NCBI RefSeq assembly: GCF_000219535.2
Contig: NZ_CP007806.1
Coordinates: 4,526,501 to 4,590,500 of the forward strand
Reading direction: 5' to 3'
From: Brevibacillus laterosporus LMG 15441
Lineage (GTDB): Bacteria > Bacillota > Bacilli > Brevibacillales > Brevibacillaceae
Length of the DNA stretch: 64,000 nt
In this document: positions 54,972 through 64,000 of the stretch, piece after piece
How the letters are laid out: every line of letters begins with the position of its first letter
Numbering within the stretch: the first letter of the stretch is position 1
Notes under the pieces: generated by a model
What the model saw: the letters and a program-made list of their open reading frames with translations, nothing else
What the model was told of the DNA's origin: nothing
The model's database searches: none
Made by a program: the position numbers and the translations under genes

Positions 54972-55645
54972 CGAAACAGCTTGTGCTTTTTTGCGATTTC
55001 GATGGAACGATTACAGAAAAAGACAATATTGTGGCAATCATGCGCCACTTTCATCCCCCAGGCTGGGAAGAGTTAACCGAACAAATTTTGACGCAACAAA
55101 TATCCATTAGAGAAGGGGTAGGAAAGCTGTTTTCCCTGCTTCCCTCTTCACTCGAACATGAAATCACTCAATTTGCTGTAGAGAATGCCCGTATCCGCCC
55201 TGGTTTTGCAGAGTTTGTGGATTATTGCCGGCAGGAAAACGTGACTCTGCTCATTACAAGCGGAGGTATCGATTTTTTTGTTCATCCGATTCTTGCTCCG
55301 TTTCAGCTTGATGGCCCAATTTATTGTAATGGCAGTGATTTTAGCAAAGAGAGAATAAAAATTACGTGGCCGCATACCTGCGATGAGCATTGCCAAACAG
55401 ATTGCGGAATGTGTAAAACTACCATTATTAGAAGCTATGATGCTACCGGCTATACACGTGTTGTTATTGGGGATAGTATCACTGACTTGGCAGGGTCTCG
55501 AATTGCTGATTTTGTCATTGCTCGTTCCTTCCTGCTGGAAAAATGTCAGGAAGAAAATTTATCACATAAACCATTTACTACTTTTTATGATGTGATTTCA
55601 ATTATTAAAGCCATTAGGGCCAAACAGGAGGGGATTGTGCTATGA
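54968..55645 (+). CDS. mtnX: 2-hydroxy-3-keto-5-methylthiopentenyl-1-phosphate phosphatase
   Basis: HAD-family phosphatase after MtnW. DFDGTITEKDN holds the nucleophile Asp, LLITSGGIDFFV motif II, and VVIGDSITDLAGS motif IV. 225 residues. The start ATGA overlaps the mtnW stop and follows GGGAGG. Confidence 0.95.
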   Translation: MTKQLVLFCDFDGTITEKDNIVAIMRHFHPPGWEELTEQILTQQISIREGVGKLFSLLPSSLEHEITQFAVENARIRPGFAEFVDYCRQENVTLLITSGGIDFFVHPILAPFQLDGPIYCNGSDFSKERIKITWPHTCDEHCQTDCGMCKTTIIRSYDATGYTRVVIGDSITDLAGSRIADFVIARSFLLEKCQEENLSHKPFTTFYDVISIIKAIRAKQEGIVL

Positions 55646-56301
55646 CAACAACACTTGAACAGCGCACCGCCGCTTTTAAAAAATTAGATGAGGTAAAGCT
55701 AACGTTTGCTAGAAGAGATTGGTTTCCGGGCACAAGCGGAAACCTCTCTATTAAAATCAGCGATGTACCCTTACAATTTGCTGTGACCGCCAGTGGCAAA
55801 GATAAAACCAAACTATCGCCAGAAGATTACTTGATCGTTGACGGCAATTGCAATTCTGTAGAACCTACCAATTTGAAGCCCTCTGCGGAAACATTAGTGC
55901 ATGCTGTTGTCTACCAAAGCATTCCCGATGCTGGCGCTTGCTTTCATGTACACACGATTGCCAACAATGTGATTTCCGAGGTGTATGCACAAAAGCAAAG
56001 CTTTACTATTCATGGTCAAGAATTAATCAAAGGACTGGGCATTTGGGAGGAAAACGCTCTTCTTACCGTCCCGATTGTAGAAAACTATGCAGATATCCCT
56101 ACGTTAGCAGCGGCCATTAAAGAGGCGATCAAGCCTGATGTACCCGGCGTGTTAATCCGCAACCACGGAATATATGCCTGGGGTCGTAATGATTTTGAAG
56201 CAAAAAGACATATAGAAGCTTTTGAATTTCTATTTGAATATCAACTGCGCTTATTGCAAGTAGGTAATTTATCTGCAAAAGCGTCTGGTATTGCCATTTA
56301 A
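55642..56301 (+). CDS. mtnB: Methylthioribulose-1-phosphate dehydratase
   Basis: Class II aldolase-fold metalloenzyme forming the diketo intermediate used by MtnW. Zinc His pair in CFHVHT, PGTSGNLSIKI loop near the start and RNHGIYAWG at the third His. 219 residues. Overlaps the mtnX stop by 4 bp. Confidence 0.95.
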   Translation: MTTTLEQRTAAFKKLDEVKLTFARRDWFPGTSGNLSIKISDVPLQFAVTASGKDKTKLSPEDYLIVDGNCNSVEPTNLKPSAETLVHAVVYQSIPDAGACFHVHTIANNVISEVYAQKQSFTIHGQELIKGLGIWEENALLTVPIVENYADIPTLAAAIKEAIKPDVPGVLIRNHGIYAWGRNDFEAKRHIEAFEFLFEYQLRLLQVGNLSAKASGIAI

Positions 56302-56357
56302 TTCAGTCTGATTAAATAAATAATTCATAAGATTACAACATTAGGAGGTCCTTCTTC

Positions 56358-56870
56358 ATGGCAAAAGTACGTTTTCACGATACCAATGAATATATTGAGG
56401 ATAGAGAGGCGGTTCAGGCTTTTTTAAACTCACAGGATGTTATCTATGAATATTGGGGCGTGGATCAATTAGATCCTGCTTTGCGAAATAATTACGCGCC
56501 AACTGATGCTGAAAAACAGCAAATTTTAGATACCTTCCAAAAAGAGATACTAGAGATTAGCGAACGCCGCAGCTACACTACAGCAGACGTCATTGTCCTA
56601 AGTGACAAAACACCAGAGTTAGATAAAAAATTAGAGAACTTCGTCAAAGAACATCATCATACGGATGATGAAGTCCGCTTTTGCGTAGATGGTCATGGTA
56701 TTTTTGCCATTTTAGGCACAGACGGTCGCTACTTTGATGTAGAGCTATCCCCCGGCGATTTAATCTCTGTTCCTTCTTCCTATCGTCATTACTTTACCTT
56801 AATGGAGGATCGGAAAATTATTGCGATTCGTCTGTTTGTAACTCCTGCTGGTTGGGAAGCGATTTACTAG
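56358..56870 (+). CDS. mtnD: Acireductone dioxygenase
   Basis: Cupin enzyme that converts acireductone and oxygen to the 2-keto acid precursor of methionine. Metal ligands are in KEHHHTDDEVRFCVDG and the later SSYRHYFTL. 170 residues. AGGAGG precedes the ATG. Ends the operon, which closes with a terminator. Confidence 0.95.
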   Translation: MAKVRFHDTNEYIEDREAVQAFLNSQDVIYEYWGVDQLDPALRNNYAPTDAEKQQILDTFQKEILEISERRSYTTADVIVLSDKTPELDKKLENFVKEHHHTDDEVRFCVDGHGIFAILGTDGRYFDVELSPGDLISVPSSYRHYFTLMEDRKIIAIRLFVTPAGWEAIY

Positions 56871-56943
56871 GAACATTATTAAGCGAACATCGGAAAATAG
56901 GGAAAGCTTATCCTTAAGCGATTAGCCTGGTTTTCCATAACAT

Positions 56944-56981
56944 AAAAAAACGCTTGGATCATCCGTCCAAGCGTTTTTTGT
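56944..56981. terminator. Bidirectional terminator after mtnD
   Basis: AAACGCTTGGA / TCCAAGCGTTTTTT hairpin with A-run and T-run; also serves the convergent 57 kb gene. Confidence 0.9.
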
Positions 56982-57043
56982 ATTCCGTATTCAAGCCACG
57001 ATCTGCCATAGCATCTGTAGCTATCCACGTAGGCTGTAGCTTT

Positions 57044-58099
57044 TTATTTAGGCTGAATCAAAGACTCCTGCTCAACCACGATCTTCATCGCCTGCCCAAT
57101 CGCTGGTAGGCTCTTTGTTGTCACAGGACCATAGAATCCATAGACTTTTGTCCCTTTACGCAAGTCCTCTGCTTTTAATGGACTATTATCCTTTGCGTCG
57201 ATAATCGGAGTATCTTTTGCTAGATTTAGCGCAATCATCTCAAAGGATTGGTCGTTTAGCTTCTCGCCTTTAATCACTACCTGCACGGTTCCATCTGTTA
57301 ATGTTTTCGCTTCAACGACTTCACCAACCGTTCCTAAAACCTCAGGAGTAGCCATTTTATCATTTACCACGATTTTCACTGCATTGGTCATAGGCGGAAT
57401 GCTTAAAGTCATAGCCAGACCGTGCTCAACTTCAATTTCTTGACCCAACTTCAAATCAGCTATGGTCAGCTTTTTACCATCCTGATTAACGATGCTTGTC
57501 TCGTCTGTGATGTTCAAACGCACACCGTTTGTAAATCCATTCACCATGATAGCCCCTTTAAGAGAAGCATCCTTTTCGTCAATAGAGATGTTAGTAATAC
57601 TACCTTTTTTCGTTACCCCTTGAACTTGTTCGCCAATTTTTATTGTCCCATCCTCCTCAACAATTACTTGCTGATGAAGCACTTTATCAAAGAAGGTAAC
57701 TGGCACGTAGGTTACTCCTGCTTTTGACTCGGGAGCTGATCCTAACTGCACATACATTTTATTTATACTGTATTGATCTTTCCCCACCGCAACTGCTGTC
57801 CATTGCGCATCTTTTTGCAACTCAGCACTCTTCGTTTCTGCATTCCAGGTAACCTTATAGCCTAGTTGATCAGAAATTGTACGCAAAGGGATCATTAGTA
57901 CATTTTGTTTATTTGCGTATACGTCTAGCTTCTGATCGACTACTTTGCCATTTACATAAATCGCATGCTTAGATGCTGGTTTTGGCTGTATAAGATTTGT
58001 TTGTGTTAGTTGTGGAGTAGCGGCATAAGCAGAGATGGAGCTGGTAGCCACCACAGCGGTAACTAGAGCAGCACTTAACATTTTAAAGGTTTTATTCAT
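57044..58099 (-). CDS. Secreted copper amine oxidase N-terminal-like domain protein
   Basis: 351 residues. A signal peptide (MNKTFKMLSAALVTAVVA, cut near AYA) is followed by a Cu_amine_oxidN1-type domain (IYVNGKVVDQKLDVYANK, then MIPLRTISDQLGYKVTWNA and TYVPVTFFDKVL). The C-terminal part has DUF5666-like beta segments. Such proteins are common wall-associated proteins in Paenibacillaceae, function unknown. ATG 58099 follows GGAGG. Confidence 0.85.
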   Translation of the reverse strand: MNKTFKMLSAALVTAVVATSSISAYAATPQLTQTNLIQPKPASKHAIYVNGKVVDQKLDVYANKQNVLMIPLRTISDQLGYKVTWNAETKSAELQKDAQWTAVAVGKDQYSINKMYVQLGSAPESKAGVTYVPVTFFDKVLHQQVIVEEDGTIKIGEQVQGVTKKGSITNISIDEKDASLKGAIMVNGFTNGVRLNITDETSIVNQDGKKLTIADLKLGQEIEVEHGLAMTLSIPPMTNAVKIVVNDKMATPEVLGTVGEVVEAKTLTDGTVQVVIKGEKLNDQSFEMIALNLAKDTPIIDAKDNSPLKAEDLRKGTKVYGFYGPVTTKSLPAIGQAMKIVVEQESLIQPK

Positions 58100-58202
58100 T
58101 GTGGATACCTCCATTTTCATTAACAAAATTTCCATTTTGCTTGATTCACACTCTTTGACGAGGTGTTTTTCACAAACGTTTCAGGAAAAGATAAAAAAAA
58201 TA

Positions 58203-58248
58203 AAAATAAAAAAACCAAAACCCGATTGTTAGTAAATCGGATCTTGGT
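58203..58248 (-). terminator. Terminator of the phosphatase/PTS operon
   Basis: AAAAAACCAA ... CCGAT / ATCGG ... TTGGTTTTTT compound stem, just 3' of the 58.3 kb gene. Confidence 0.8.
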
Positions 58249-58257
58249 TTTTTAGCA

Positions 58258-59043
58258 TCAAATCATGACGTCTACTCCAAAATGATCAGATATGACTGGC
58301 TTATTGGTTCCGTTAAAAATCACTTTTGATTCCTGGATAGAGACAGGCTGATTAACCCAGATATAATCGATCCGCAAGCCTTCCTGATTCCGATCCCATC
58401 CGGCTATCTTTCCTTGAACTGTACTGCCCTCGTCTCGAACCTTTGCGAGTAGAAACGTATCGTACCAGCCCTGCCCTTTTACCATGTCATAGCCTTCCCC
58501 TCTCGCTTTGGCATGATTATTAAAATCTCCCATTAAGAAGGTAAGTTCATTGTTATCCGTCCTCTTTATGAAACGTTCGAACTGAGCATGAAAGGGCTCC
58601 TCTTCATCCTCCCACCATCCGAAATGACAGGAAAAGAATGAAATGCACTTCTGATGATACTCCACAGTCGCTTTGATAACCTTGCGGGTTTTCCAATATG
58701 ACGTATCTGTATGCTTGGATACATAAAATGCGTCTTGCTTTATAATGGGGAGGTTGGTTAGCAAAGCTACCCCTTCTTCGTATATCTCATAGCCGATATG
58801 GCAAAACTCCCAGACCATCCGATAATCGTCTAGTCCACGCTTCTGAAGCTCTTGTAATAACAGATAAGCATAGTTATCTGCTTTAATGTGATCCTTTATC
58901 ACTACAGCATCAATCGATTGGCTAACCTCTTGCAAAGCTATAACATCGTAGGCATGCTCTGCTATGGCATCCGCTAATTCCTCTAGCTTTTTTTGCTGAT
59001 TAGATTCCTGCCACGAATGACAGTTCAGTGTTAATAATCTCAT
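58258..59043 (-). CDS. Endonuclease/exonuclease/phosphatase family protein
   Basis: 261 residues with the EEP fold motifs: LLTLNCHSWQ, VIALQEVSQ (metal Glu), LMGDFNNHAKA (catalytic Asp/Asn), IDYIWVN and ISDHFGVDV. It probably hydrolyses a phosphodiester or sugar phosphate. It begins 1 bp after the PTS gene, suggesting a role with the imported sugar, substrate unknown. Confidence 0.88.
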   Translation of the reverse strand: MRLLTLNCHSWQESNQQKKLEELADAIAEHAYDVIALQEVSQSIDAVVIKDHIKADNYAYLLLQELQKRGLDDYRMVWEFCHIGYEIYEEGVALLTNLPIIKQDAFYVSKHTDTSYWKTRKVIKATVEYHQKCISFFSCHFGWWEDEEEPFHAQFERFIKRTDNNELTFLMGDFNNHAKARGEGYDMVKGQGWYDTFLLAKVRDEGSTVQGKIAGWDRNQEGLRIDYIWVNQPVSIQESKVIFNGTNKPVISDHFGVDVMI

Positions 59044-59044
59044 A

Positions 59045-60688
59045 TTAGACTCCTAAGTAATCCTGAACGCCTGATTTAATCACATCTGCCTTCGGACCGT
59101 ACACAACCTGAACTCCCTTATCTTTTAAAATCAGTCCGAGCGAACCTGTCTTTTTCCACTCTGATTCTTTAGCCACATCTTCTATATTTTTAACGGTTAC
59201 TCGCAGACGAGTCATACAAGCATCCACATCTACTATATTATTCTGTCCCCCTAATAGCTGAACAATCGTTTCGGCAACACCAGTAGTGGTTTTTTTCAAT
59301 TGCTCTTGTTTTGTGGAGGGCTCTTCCTCATCTGTATAATTTCCAGCGCGCCCTGGAGTAGGGAAGTTAAACTTTTTGATCAAAAAATGAAAGACAGTGA
59401 AATTCAATCCAAAGAAGACGAGGCATGTTATGGCAAAGTTGATGATATCCTGGATCATTCCCGCCCGTATCGCCATTGGTGTTCGTGTTAACAGCTCGAT
59501 AAATCCAAAGGAATGTAGGCGTAGGTGAATAAAATCAGCCATCGCAAAGCTAAGTCCAGTCAAAATGGAGTAAACCACATACAAAAGTGGTGCGGCGAAC
59601 ATGAACATAAATTCAATCGGTTCTGTTACCCCTGTCAAAAATACCGCCAAAGCAGCAGAGAAAAACATGGATTTATATTTTGGCCGTTTCTCGATATCCA
59701 CATGACGATACATAGCTAACGCGATACCAAGCAATGACGCCGTTGACAAAATCATCTGACCTACTTTAAAACGAGCTGGCGTTACACTATTTAGCAATTG
59801 CTGATAAGCAGCTGTATCACCTTGAGAAAGTAGGTTGTTCAAATCAGCAACCCAAGCCAGCCACAATGGATCTTGACCTGCTACGACCTGACCTGCACTG
59901 GTACCAGTAAGCAATGTGTATGTACCGCCAAGCTGGGTATAATTAATAGGAACAGTCAGCATATGATGCAATCCAAATGGTAGCAATAAGCGCTCTAGCA
60001 TCCCAAAGATAAAGGGAGCAATGACAGGTGCAGAGTCTTTAGAAGAAGCAATCCATTTTCCGAAATCATTCAAAATTCCCTGAATAGACGGCCAAATAAC
60101 AGACAAAATGATAGCGGTTACAGCCGACCAAAAAATAACGACAAACGGAACAAATCGCTTCCCATTAAAGAAAGCTAACGACGCCGGAAGTCTATTGTAA
60201 TCATAGTACTTATTAAAGATAACAGCCCCTAGGAAACCAGAAATAATGCCAATAAAAACACCCATGTTAAGAGCAGGGGCCCCTAAAAATGAAATAAAAT
60301 AATCTTTCACTACTAACTCTTTTCCAAATAAGGAGGAGACCGTAGCGTCAGGGCTTGATAACATATCCCCGCTTACTCCAAAAATTGCACCCGTAATCCG
60401 ATTGATTAAGATAAAAGCAATCAGTGCGGCAAATGCGCCACCTGCCCTCTCCTTAGCCCATGAGCCACCAATGGCAACTGCAAACAAAATATGAAGATTA
60501 CCGATGATAGCCCAGCCTATTTCTTCCATCACGTGGGCAAATCTGACGACAAAGGTTACATCTCCACCTACCATCGCAATCAGCTTGGCTAGAGAAATCA
60601 TAATCCCCGCAGCAGGCATGACAGCAACTACCACTAAAAGTGCTTTCCCAAGCTTTTGCCAGAAATCAAAAGATGCCATGTTTCTCAC
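59045..60688 (-). CDS. PTS sugar transporter, IIC-IIB domains (glucose/maltose family)
   Basis: 547 residues: a membrane IIC domain (hydrophobic helices across about residues 1-420) and a C-terminal IIB domain with the phosphorylated Cys in VDVDACMTRLRVTV. No IIA domain, so a separate IIA (such as Crr or PtsG) must supply phosphate. Adjacent GH31 glucosidase and LacI regulator suggest an alpha-glucoside such as maltose. GTG 60688 follows GGGGGAG; ATG 9 bp inside is the alternative. Confidence 0.92.
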   Translation of the reverse strand: MRNMASFDFWQKLGKALLVVVAVMPAAGIMISLAKLIAMVGGDVTFVVRFAHVMEEIGWAIIGNLHILFAVAIGGSWAKERAGGAFAALIAFILINRITGAIFGVSGDMLSSPDATVSSLFGKELVVKDYFISFLGAPALNMGVFIGIISGFLGAVIFNKYYDYNRLPASLAFFNGKRFVPFVVIFWSAVTAIILSVIWPSIQGILNDFGKWIASSKDSAPVIAPFIFGMLERLLLPFGLHHMLTVPINYTQLGGTYTLLTGTSAGQVVAGQDPLWLAWVADLNNLLSQGDTAAYQQLLNSVTPARFKVGQMILSTASLLGIALAMYRHVDIEKRPKYKSMFFSAALAVFLTGVTEPIEFMFMFAAPLLYVVYSILTGLSFAMADFIHLRLHSFGFIELLTRTPMAIRAGMIQDIINFAITCLVFFGLNFTVFHFLIKKFNFPTPGRAGNYTDEEEPSTKQEQLKKTTTGVAETIVQLLGGQNNIVDVDACMTRLRVTVKNIEDVAKESEWKKTGSLGLILKDKGVQVVYGPKADVIKSGVQDYLGV

Positions 60689-60734
60689 TGTGACTCCCCC
60701 CTGAATACATCTATCATTTATTTTATCAACTCAA

Positions 60735-60776
60735 TGAAATCGTTTGCGCAAAATCATTGTAATAAAAACGCTTTCA
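60735..60776 (-). promoter_or_regulatory. cre box and LacI-type operator upstream of the PTS gene
   Basis: Read on the minus strand, TGAAAGCGTTTTTA (60763-60776) fits the CcpA cre consensus TGWAANCGNTNWCA at 13 of 14 positions. TTGCGCAAACGATTTCA (60735-60751) shares the half-site TTGCGCAA-N-CG with the operator beside the glucosidase promoter. Both suggest glucose repression plus specific repression. Confidence 0.6.
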
Positions 60777-60938
60777 TAAAACAAGAGAAATTTTATAATA
60801 GTTCCTCTTTTCGCTCCAAAAATAAAATAGCTTATTTCTCTTAACTGAAAATACATTTAATACAACTATTTATCCCTTCATAAACCAAATGAAAGGCAGT
60901 CCCTTTAAGAGAATAACAATAAAATACTCGAAAATAAC

Positions 60939-60979
60939 TTGCGCAATCGGTTGCACAATTAATTGATTGAAAATATAAT
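60939..60979 (+). promoter_or_regulatory. Promoter with LacI-type operator upstream of the glucosidase
   Basis: The near-palindrome TTGCGCAATCGGTTGCACAA (60939-60958) has a CG centre typical of LacI-family operators. Its right half holds the -35 TTGCAC (60951-60956), followed after 17 bp by TATAAT (60974-60979). Binding would block the polymerase. Confidence 0.7.
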
Positions 60980-61034
60980 GATTGTGAGATTCTTTCAAAC
61001 ATGCGGTCAACCAAAGAACAAAGGAGGTTTTTAT

Positions 61035-63398
61035 ATGCAAGATACCAGTTTTGCCATTCATCCTGGAAATGAACAAGCAAGCAATTCGAACCAATACTAT
61101 GATATTGGTGCCTTATTAGACTATGAAAAAACTGATCTCTTCCACTTTCGCTGTGAGCGTGGTTGGGTTAGTCTATCCTTCTATGCAGATGATATTGTGC
61201 GGATAACTATGAAACCGCTATCAAAACCTACCCTAGAAAGCAGCTTTGCCCTCATAAAAGCTTCTCAGGATGTCCATACAATATGTGAGGACCATGATCA
61301 GTATCTCCTGATTAAAGCAGCTGGGCTTCACCTAAAAATCAACAAAAATCCTTTTCGCATTTCCGCCTATGATCCTTTGGGACGACTGCTTGTAGCTGAG
61401 GGCGAGAGAGGAATGGCCTTTACACAAAAACAAGAAATTATTTGTTTTAAAGAAATGGATGCCGCCGACCATTTTTACGGATTTGGCGAAAAAACCGGTT
61501 TTCTTGATAAACGCGGGGAAAACATGACGATGTGGAATACAGACGTTTTTGCTCCGCATAATCCAGAGACTGATGCTCTCTATGAATCGATTCCGTACTT
61601 CATGACGATTCGAAATGGTTTTGCACATGGAATCTTTTTTGATAACACGTATCGCAGCGTTTTTGATCTGAAATCTAGTCAAACCCGCTATTCCTTCGGG
61701 GCAGAAGGCGGCGAATTAGATTATTACATTCTGGCAGGGCCTACTCCAAAGGATGTTATTACTCAATACACGACATTAACAGGCCGCATGGATATTCCCC
61801 CTAAATGGGCACTTGGCTATCATCAATCACGTTACAGCTATAAAAACGAGCAGGAAGTACGGGAACTGGTAAGAAATTTTAAGCATAAAGAAATTCCAGT
61901 CGATGCGATCTACTTGGATATTCATTACATGGACGGATACCGTGTATTTACTTTTGACTATGATCGATTCCCGCATGCCCATTCGCTGATTCAAGAATTA
62001 AAAGCAGAAGGGATTAACATCGTTCCCATTGTTGATCCAGGTGTCAAGCAAGATGCGGAGTACCCTATCTATCAAGAGGGGGTACGGGAAAATCATTTTT
62101 GCAAATACCTGGATGGAAATATATATGTAGGGGAAGTTTGGCCCGGAATCAGTGCATTCCCTGACTTTTCCAATACAAATGTGCGGAAATGGTGGGGACA
62201 GAAGCAAAAATTCTATACTGACATGGGCATTGAAGGTATCTGGAATGATATGAATGAGCCTGCTGTTTTCAATGAAACAAAGACCATGGATTTGTCAGTC
62301 ATACATGAAAATGACGGAAATCCAAAAACTCACCGCGAATTGCACAATATCTATGGTCTCCTAATGGGCGAAGCGACTTATACAGGTTTAAAAGAACAGT
62401 TATCTGGAAAGCGTCCGTTTGTGCTGACCAGAGCTGGATACGCTGGTGTACAGCGTTATGCCGCTGTCTGGACAGGAGATAATCGAAGCTTCTGGGAGCA
62501 TATGCAAATGGCGATACCTATGTGCATGAATCTTGGGTTATCTGGAGTGCCATTTACCGGACCTGATGTTGGAGGCTTTGCACATGATACTACAGGGGAA
62601 TTGCTGACACGCTGGACACAGCTCGGAACTTTTACCCCCTATTTCCGAAACCACAGCAATCTTGGTACAGTAGCGCAAGAGCCATGGGCGTTTGGAGAAG
62701 AAGTGGAAATGATCACGAAGAAATATATTGAACTACGTTATAAATGGCTTCCGCACCTATATACGTTGTTCCGTGAAGCACATCAGACAGGTCTTCCTGT
62801 CATGCGCCCGCTTGTTCTGGAATATCCAAACGATCCACATACATCCAATCTGTCCGATCAGTTCTTGATTGGTGAGAATGTTTTAATCGCGCCAATCACT
62901 AGACCAGCAACGTACCATCGCGTTGTTTATCTGCCAGAAGGCACCTGGTATGATTACTGGACAGATACTAAATTCGCTGGCGGTAAGCATATCATGGTTT
63001 CTGCCCCTCTCGATACCCTACCGATTTTTGTGAAGGAAGGGGCAATTATTCCGGAGGCACCAGCTAAATTATCCACTAAGGTTCCTGACGAGCAGATCAT
63101 GATTCATCTCTATCCAAGCCAGCAACAATCAGAGTACATCCTGTATGAAGATGACGGAAATACGTTCTCCTATCAAAATAATCAATATCTAGAGAGAAAA
63201 ATTACTTGTCACCACGATGAAAATCAAGTAGAAATAAACATAGAGGACATTTACACAGGCTACTCTCCTTCTTGGAAATCTATGATTGTCCACGTTCACG
63301 GAGTAGATACGATGAAAACCATTTATGTAAATGGGCAAGAAGTGAAAGGCTCTTATTTGAAGGATAAGCAGATCTTCACATTTGAACTAAACCAATAA
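61035..63398 (+). CDS. GH31 family alpha-glucosidase
   Basis: 787 residues. Nucleophile Asp405 in GIWNDMNEPAVF and acid/base Asp482 in VWTGDNRSFWEHM are in the GH31 positions; GPDVGGF follows. It releases glucose from alpha-glucosides such as maltose or isomaltose, or their phosphates. No signal peptide, so it acts inside the cell on imported sugar. The ATG at 61035 follows AAAGGAGG; the 24 codons upstream overlap the promoter. Confidence 0.95.
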   Translation: MQDTSFAIHPGNEQASNSNQYYDIGALLDYEKTDLFHFRCERGWVSLSFYADDIVRITMKPLSKPTLESSFALIKASQDVHTICEDHDQYLLIKAAGLHLKINKNPFRISAYDPLGRLLVAEGERGMAFTQKQEIICFKEMDAADHFYGFGEKTGFLDKRGENMTMWNTDVFAPHNPETDALYESIPYFMTIRNGFAHGIFFDNTYRSVFDLKSSQTRYSFGAEGGELDYYILAGPTPKDVITQYTTLTGRMDIPPKWALGYHQSRYSYKNEQEVRELVRNFKHKEIPVDAIYLDIHYMDGYRVFTFDYDRFPHAHSLIQELKAEGINIVPIVDPGVKQDAEYPIYQEGVRENHFCKYLDGNIYVGEVWPGISAFPDFSNTNVRKWWGQKQKFYTDMGIEGIWNDMNEPAVFNETKTMDLSVIHENDGNPKTHRELHNIYGLLMGEATYTGLKEQLSGKRPFVLTRAGYAGVQRYAAVWTGDNRSFWEHMQMAIPMCMNLGLSGVPFTGPDVGGFAHDTTGELLTRWTQLGTFTPYFRNHSNLGTVAQEPWAFGEEVEMITKKYIELRYKWLPHLYTLFREAHQTGLPVMRPLVLEYPNDPHTSNLSDQFLIGENVLIAPITRPATYHRVVYLPEGTWYDYWTDTKFAGGKHIMVSAPLDTLPIFVKEGAIIPEAPAKLSTKVPDEQIMIHLYPSQQQSEYILYEDDGNTFSYQNNQYLERKITCHHDENQVEINIEDIYTGYSPSWKSMIVHVHGVDTMKTIYVNGQEVKGSYLKDKQIFTFELNQ

Positions 63399-63404
63399 TT
63401 ATTC

Positions 63405-63437
63405 AAACAGTTGGGGGCACCTCCCTGACTGTTTTTT
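63405..63437 (+). terminator. Terminator after the glucosidase gene
   Basis: AAACAGT / ACTGTTTTTT hairpin between the glucosidase and regulator genes. Confidence 0.7.
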
Positions 63438-63483
63438 CATGAGAGATCATAATGAAAAATGAAGTGGAAAGGGATGGTAACGC

Positions 63484-64000
63484 ATGGGGGTAACAATTAA
63501 AGATGTAGCAAGGGCGGCAAATGTAGCACCATCTACAGTCTCTCGTGTCGTTGCCAACCATCCTCGCATTAGCGAAAAAACAAAGCAGCGTGTTCGAAAA
63601 GCCATGGAACAACTCGGTTATCATCCTAACTATCAGGCTCGGAGTCTTGCTAGCAAATCCTCACAAACCATTGGGCTGGTAATGCCTGATTCAACAGATC
63701 GGATCTTCCAAAATCCTTTCTTTCCTGAAGTGATCCGAGGTATCAGCAAAATTGCCCATAGCCGCGAGTACGCTATCTGTATGTCCACCGGGGAAACGGA
63801 AGCGGAATTGTATGATGGCGTTGTGAGAATGGTTCAAGGTGGTCGAGTAGATGGATTGATTCTGCTTTATTCCAAAATTAACGATCGCGTCACCAATTAT
63901 CTAAAAGAACGAGATTTTCCCTTTGTAATGGTGGGAAAACCACATACGGACATGGATGCCATTAATCATGTCGATAACGACAATTATTCAGCAGCGAAGG
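63484..64000 (+). CDS. LacI/GalR-family transcription regulator, 3' end outside window
   Basis: The frame runs off the right edge. It starts MGVTIKDVARAANVAPSTVS, a classic LacI HTH, followed by the hinge and the periplasmic-binding-like effector domain (SQTIGLVMPDSTDRIFQNPF onward). GAAAGGG precedes the ATG. It is likely the regulator of the PTS and glucosidase genes through the two palindromes at 60.7-61.0 kb (MalR-like role, inferred). Confidence 0.93.
   Translation, partial: MGVTIKDVARAANVAPSTVSRVVANHPRISEKTKQRVRKAMEQLGYHPNYQARSLASKSSQTIGLVMPDSTDRIFQNPFFPEVIRGISKIAHSREYAICMSTGETEAELYDGVVRMVQGGRVDGLILLYSKINDRVTNYLKERDFPFVMVGKPHTDMDAINHVDNDNYSAAK

Overview
The window is Gram-positive Firmicutes DNA, most like Brevibacillus or a close Paenibacillaceae relative. 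This rests on strong AAGGAGG ribosome binding sites, the sufCDSUB order, a methionine-salvage operon with S-box leaders, a Spo0E-type protein, and HTH-TPR peptide receptors. The species name is an inference.

Layout. (1) 1-3.3 kb is the end of an older accessory element: the body of an RRNPP-type peptide receptor overlapped by a 40-residue signal-peptide ORF, an NlpC/P60-like hydrolase broken at its start, a DUF3139 protein and a decayed tyrosine integrase. (2) 3.37-20.0 kb is a second element inserted at the 3' end of sufB. Both junctions encode the last residues of SufB, with only synonymous differences. From right to left it carries an integrase, a Cro/CI-type repressor, a divergent excisionase-like protein, a DUF927 replication ATPase, an iteron-rich putative origin, a P27-type small terminase, a Dam remnant, a YolD protein behind a LexA-like box, and a complete type I restriction system (hsdM-hsdS-hsdR). 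This is the plan of a phage-inducible chromosomal island (phage satellite) with a defence cargo. (3) 20-35.9 kb is core genome: sufCDSUB, pckA, a two-component system with a lipoprotein, gcvH, a TlpA-like redoxin, a 2-Cys peroxiredoxin and an ArsC/Spx-like protein. A candidate small RNA lies near 28.9 kb. (4) 36-43.1 kb is an accessory patch: a serine recombinase scar, a ~135 bp direct repeat, small secreted and membrane proteins, a two-domain wall hydrolase, a Spo0E-like protein, RRNPP fragments, and a second receptor with its own pro-peptide gene. That receptor is split by a 4-bp GGAA duplication. (5) 43.5-64 kb is mostly core: alr with an unusual internal insertion, DUF2797, polysaccharide deacetylase, a metal P-type ATPase, an MFS pump, two divergent S-box controlled methionine-salvage operons (DUF1722-mtnK and mtnWXBD), a copper-amine-oxidase-N protein, and a PTS / GH31 alpha-glucosidase / LacI-family sugar locus that runs off the right edge.

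How the parts connect. The SUF genes make Fe-S clusters, and the next-door element uses the sufB end as its docking site without damaging the protein. In methionine salvage, MtnK phosphorylates methylthioribose and MtnW, X, B and D carry the later steps; mtnA is not in the window. At the right edge, two LacI-type operator candidates sit between the divergent PTS and glucosidase genes, and the LacI-family gene follows the glucosidase, so a self-contained regulon is likely. The two receptor-peptide pairs are candidate quorum-sensing systems. The left one lies in the older mobile element.
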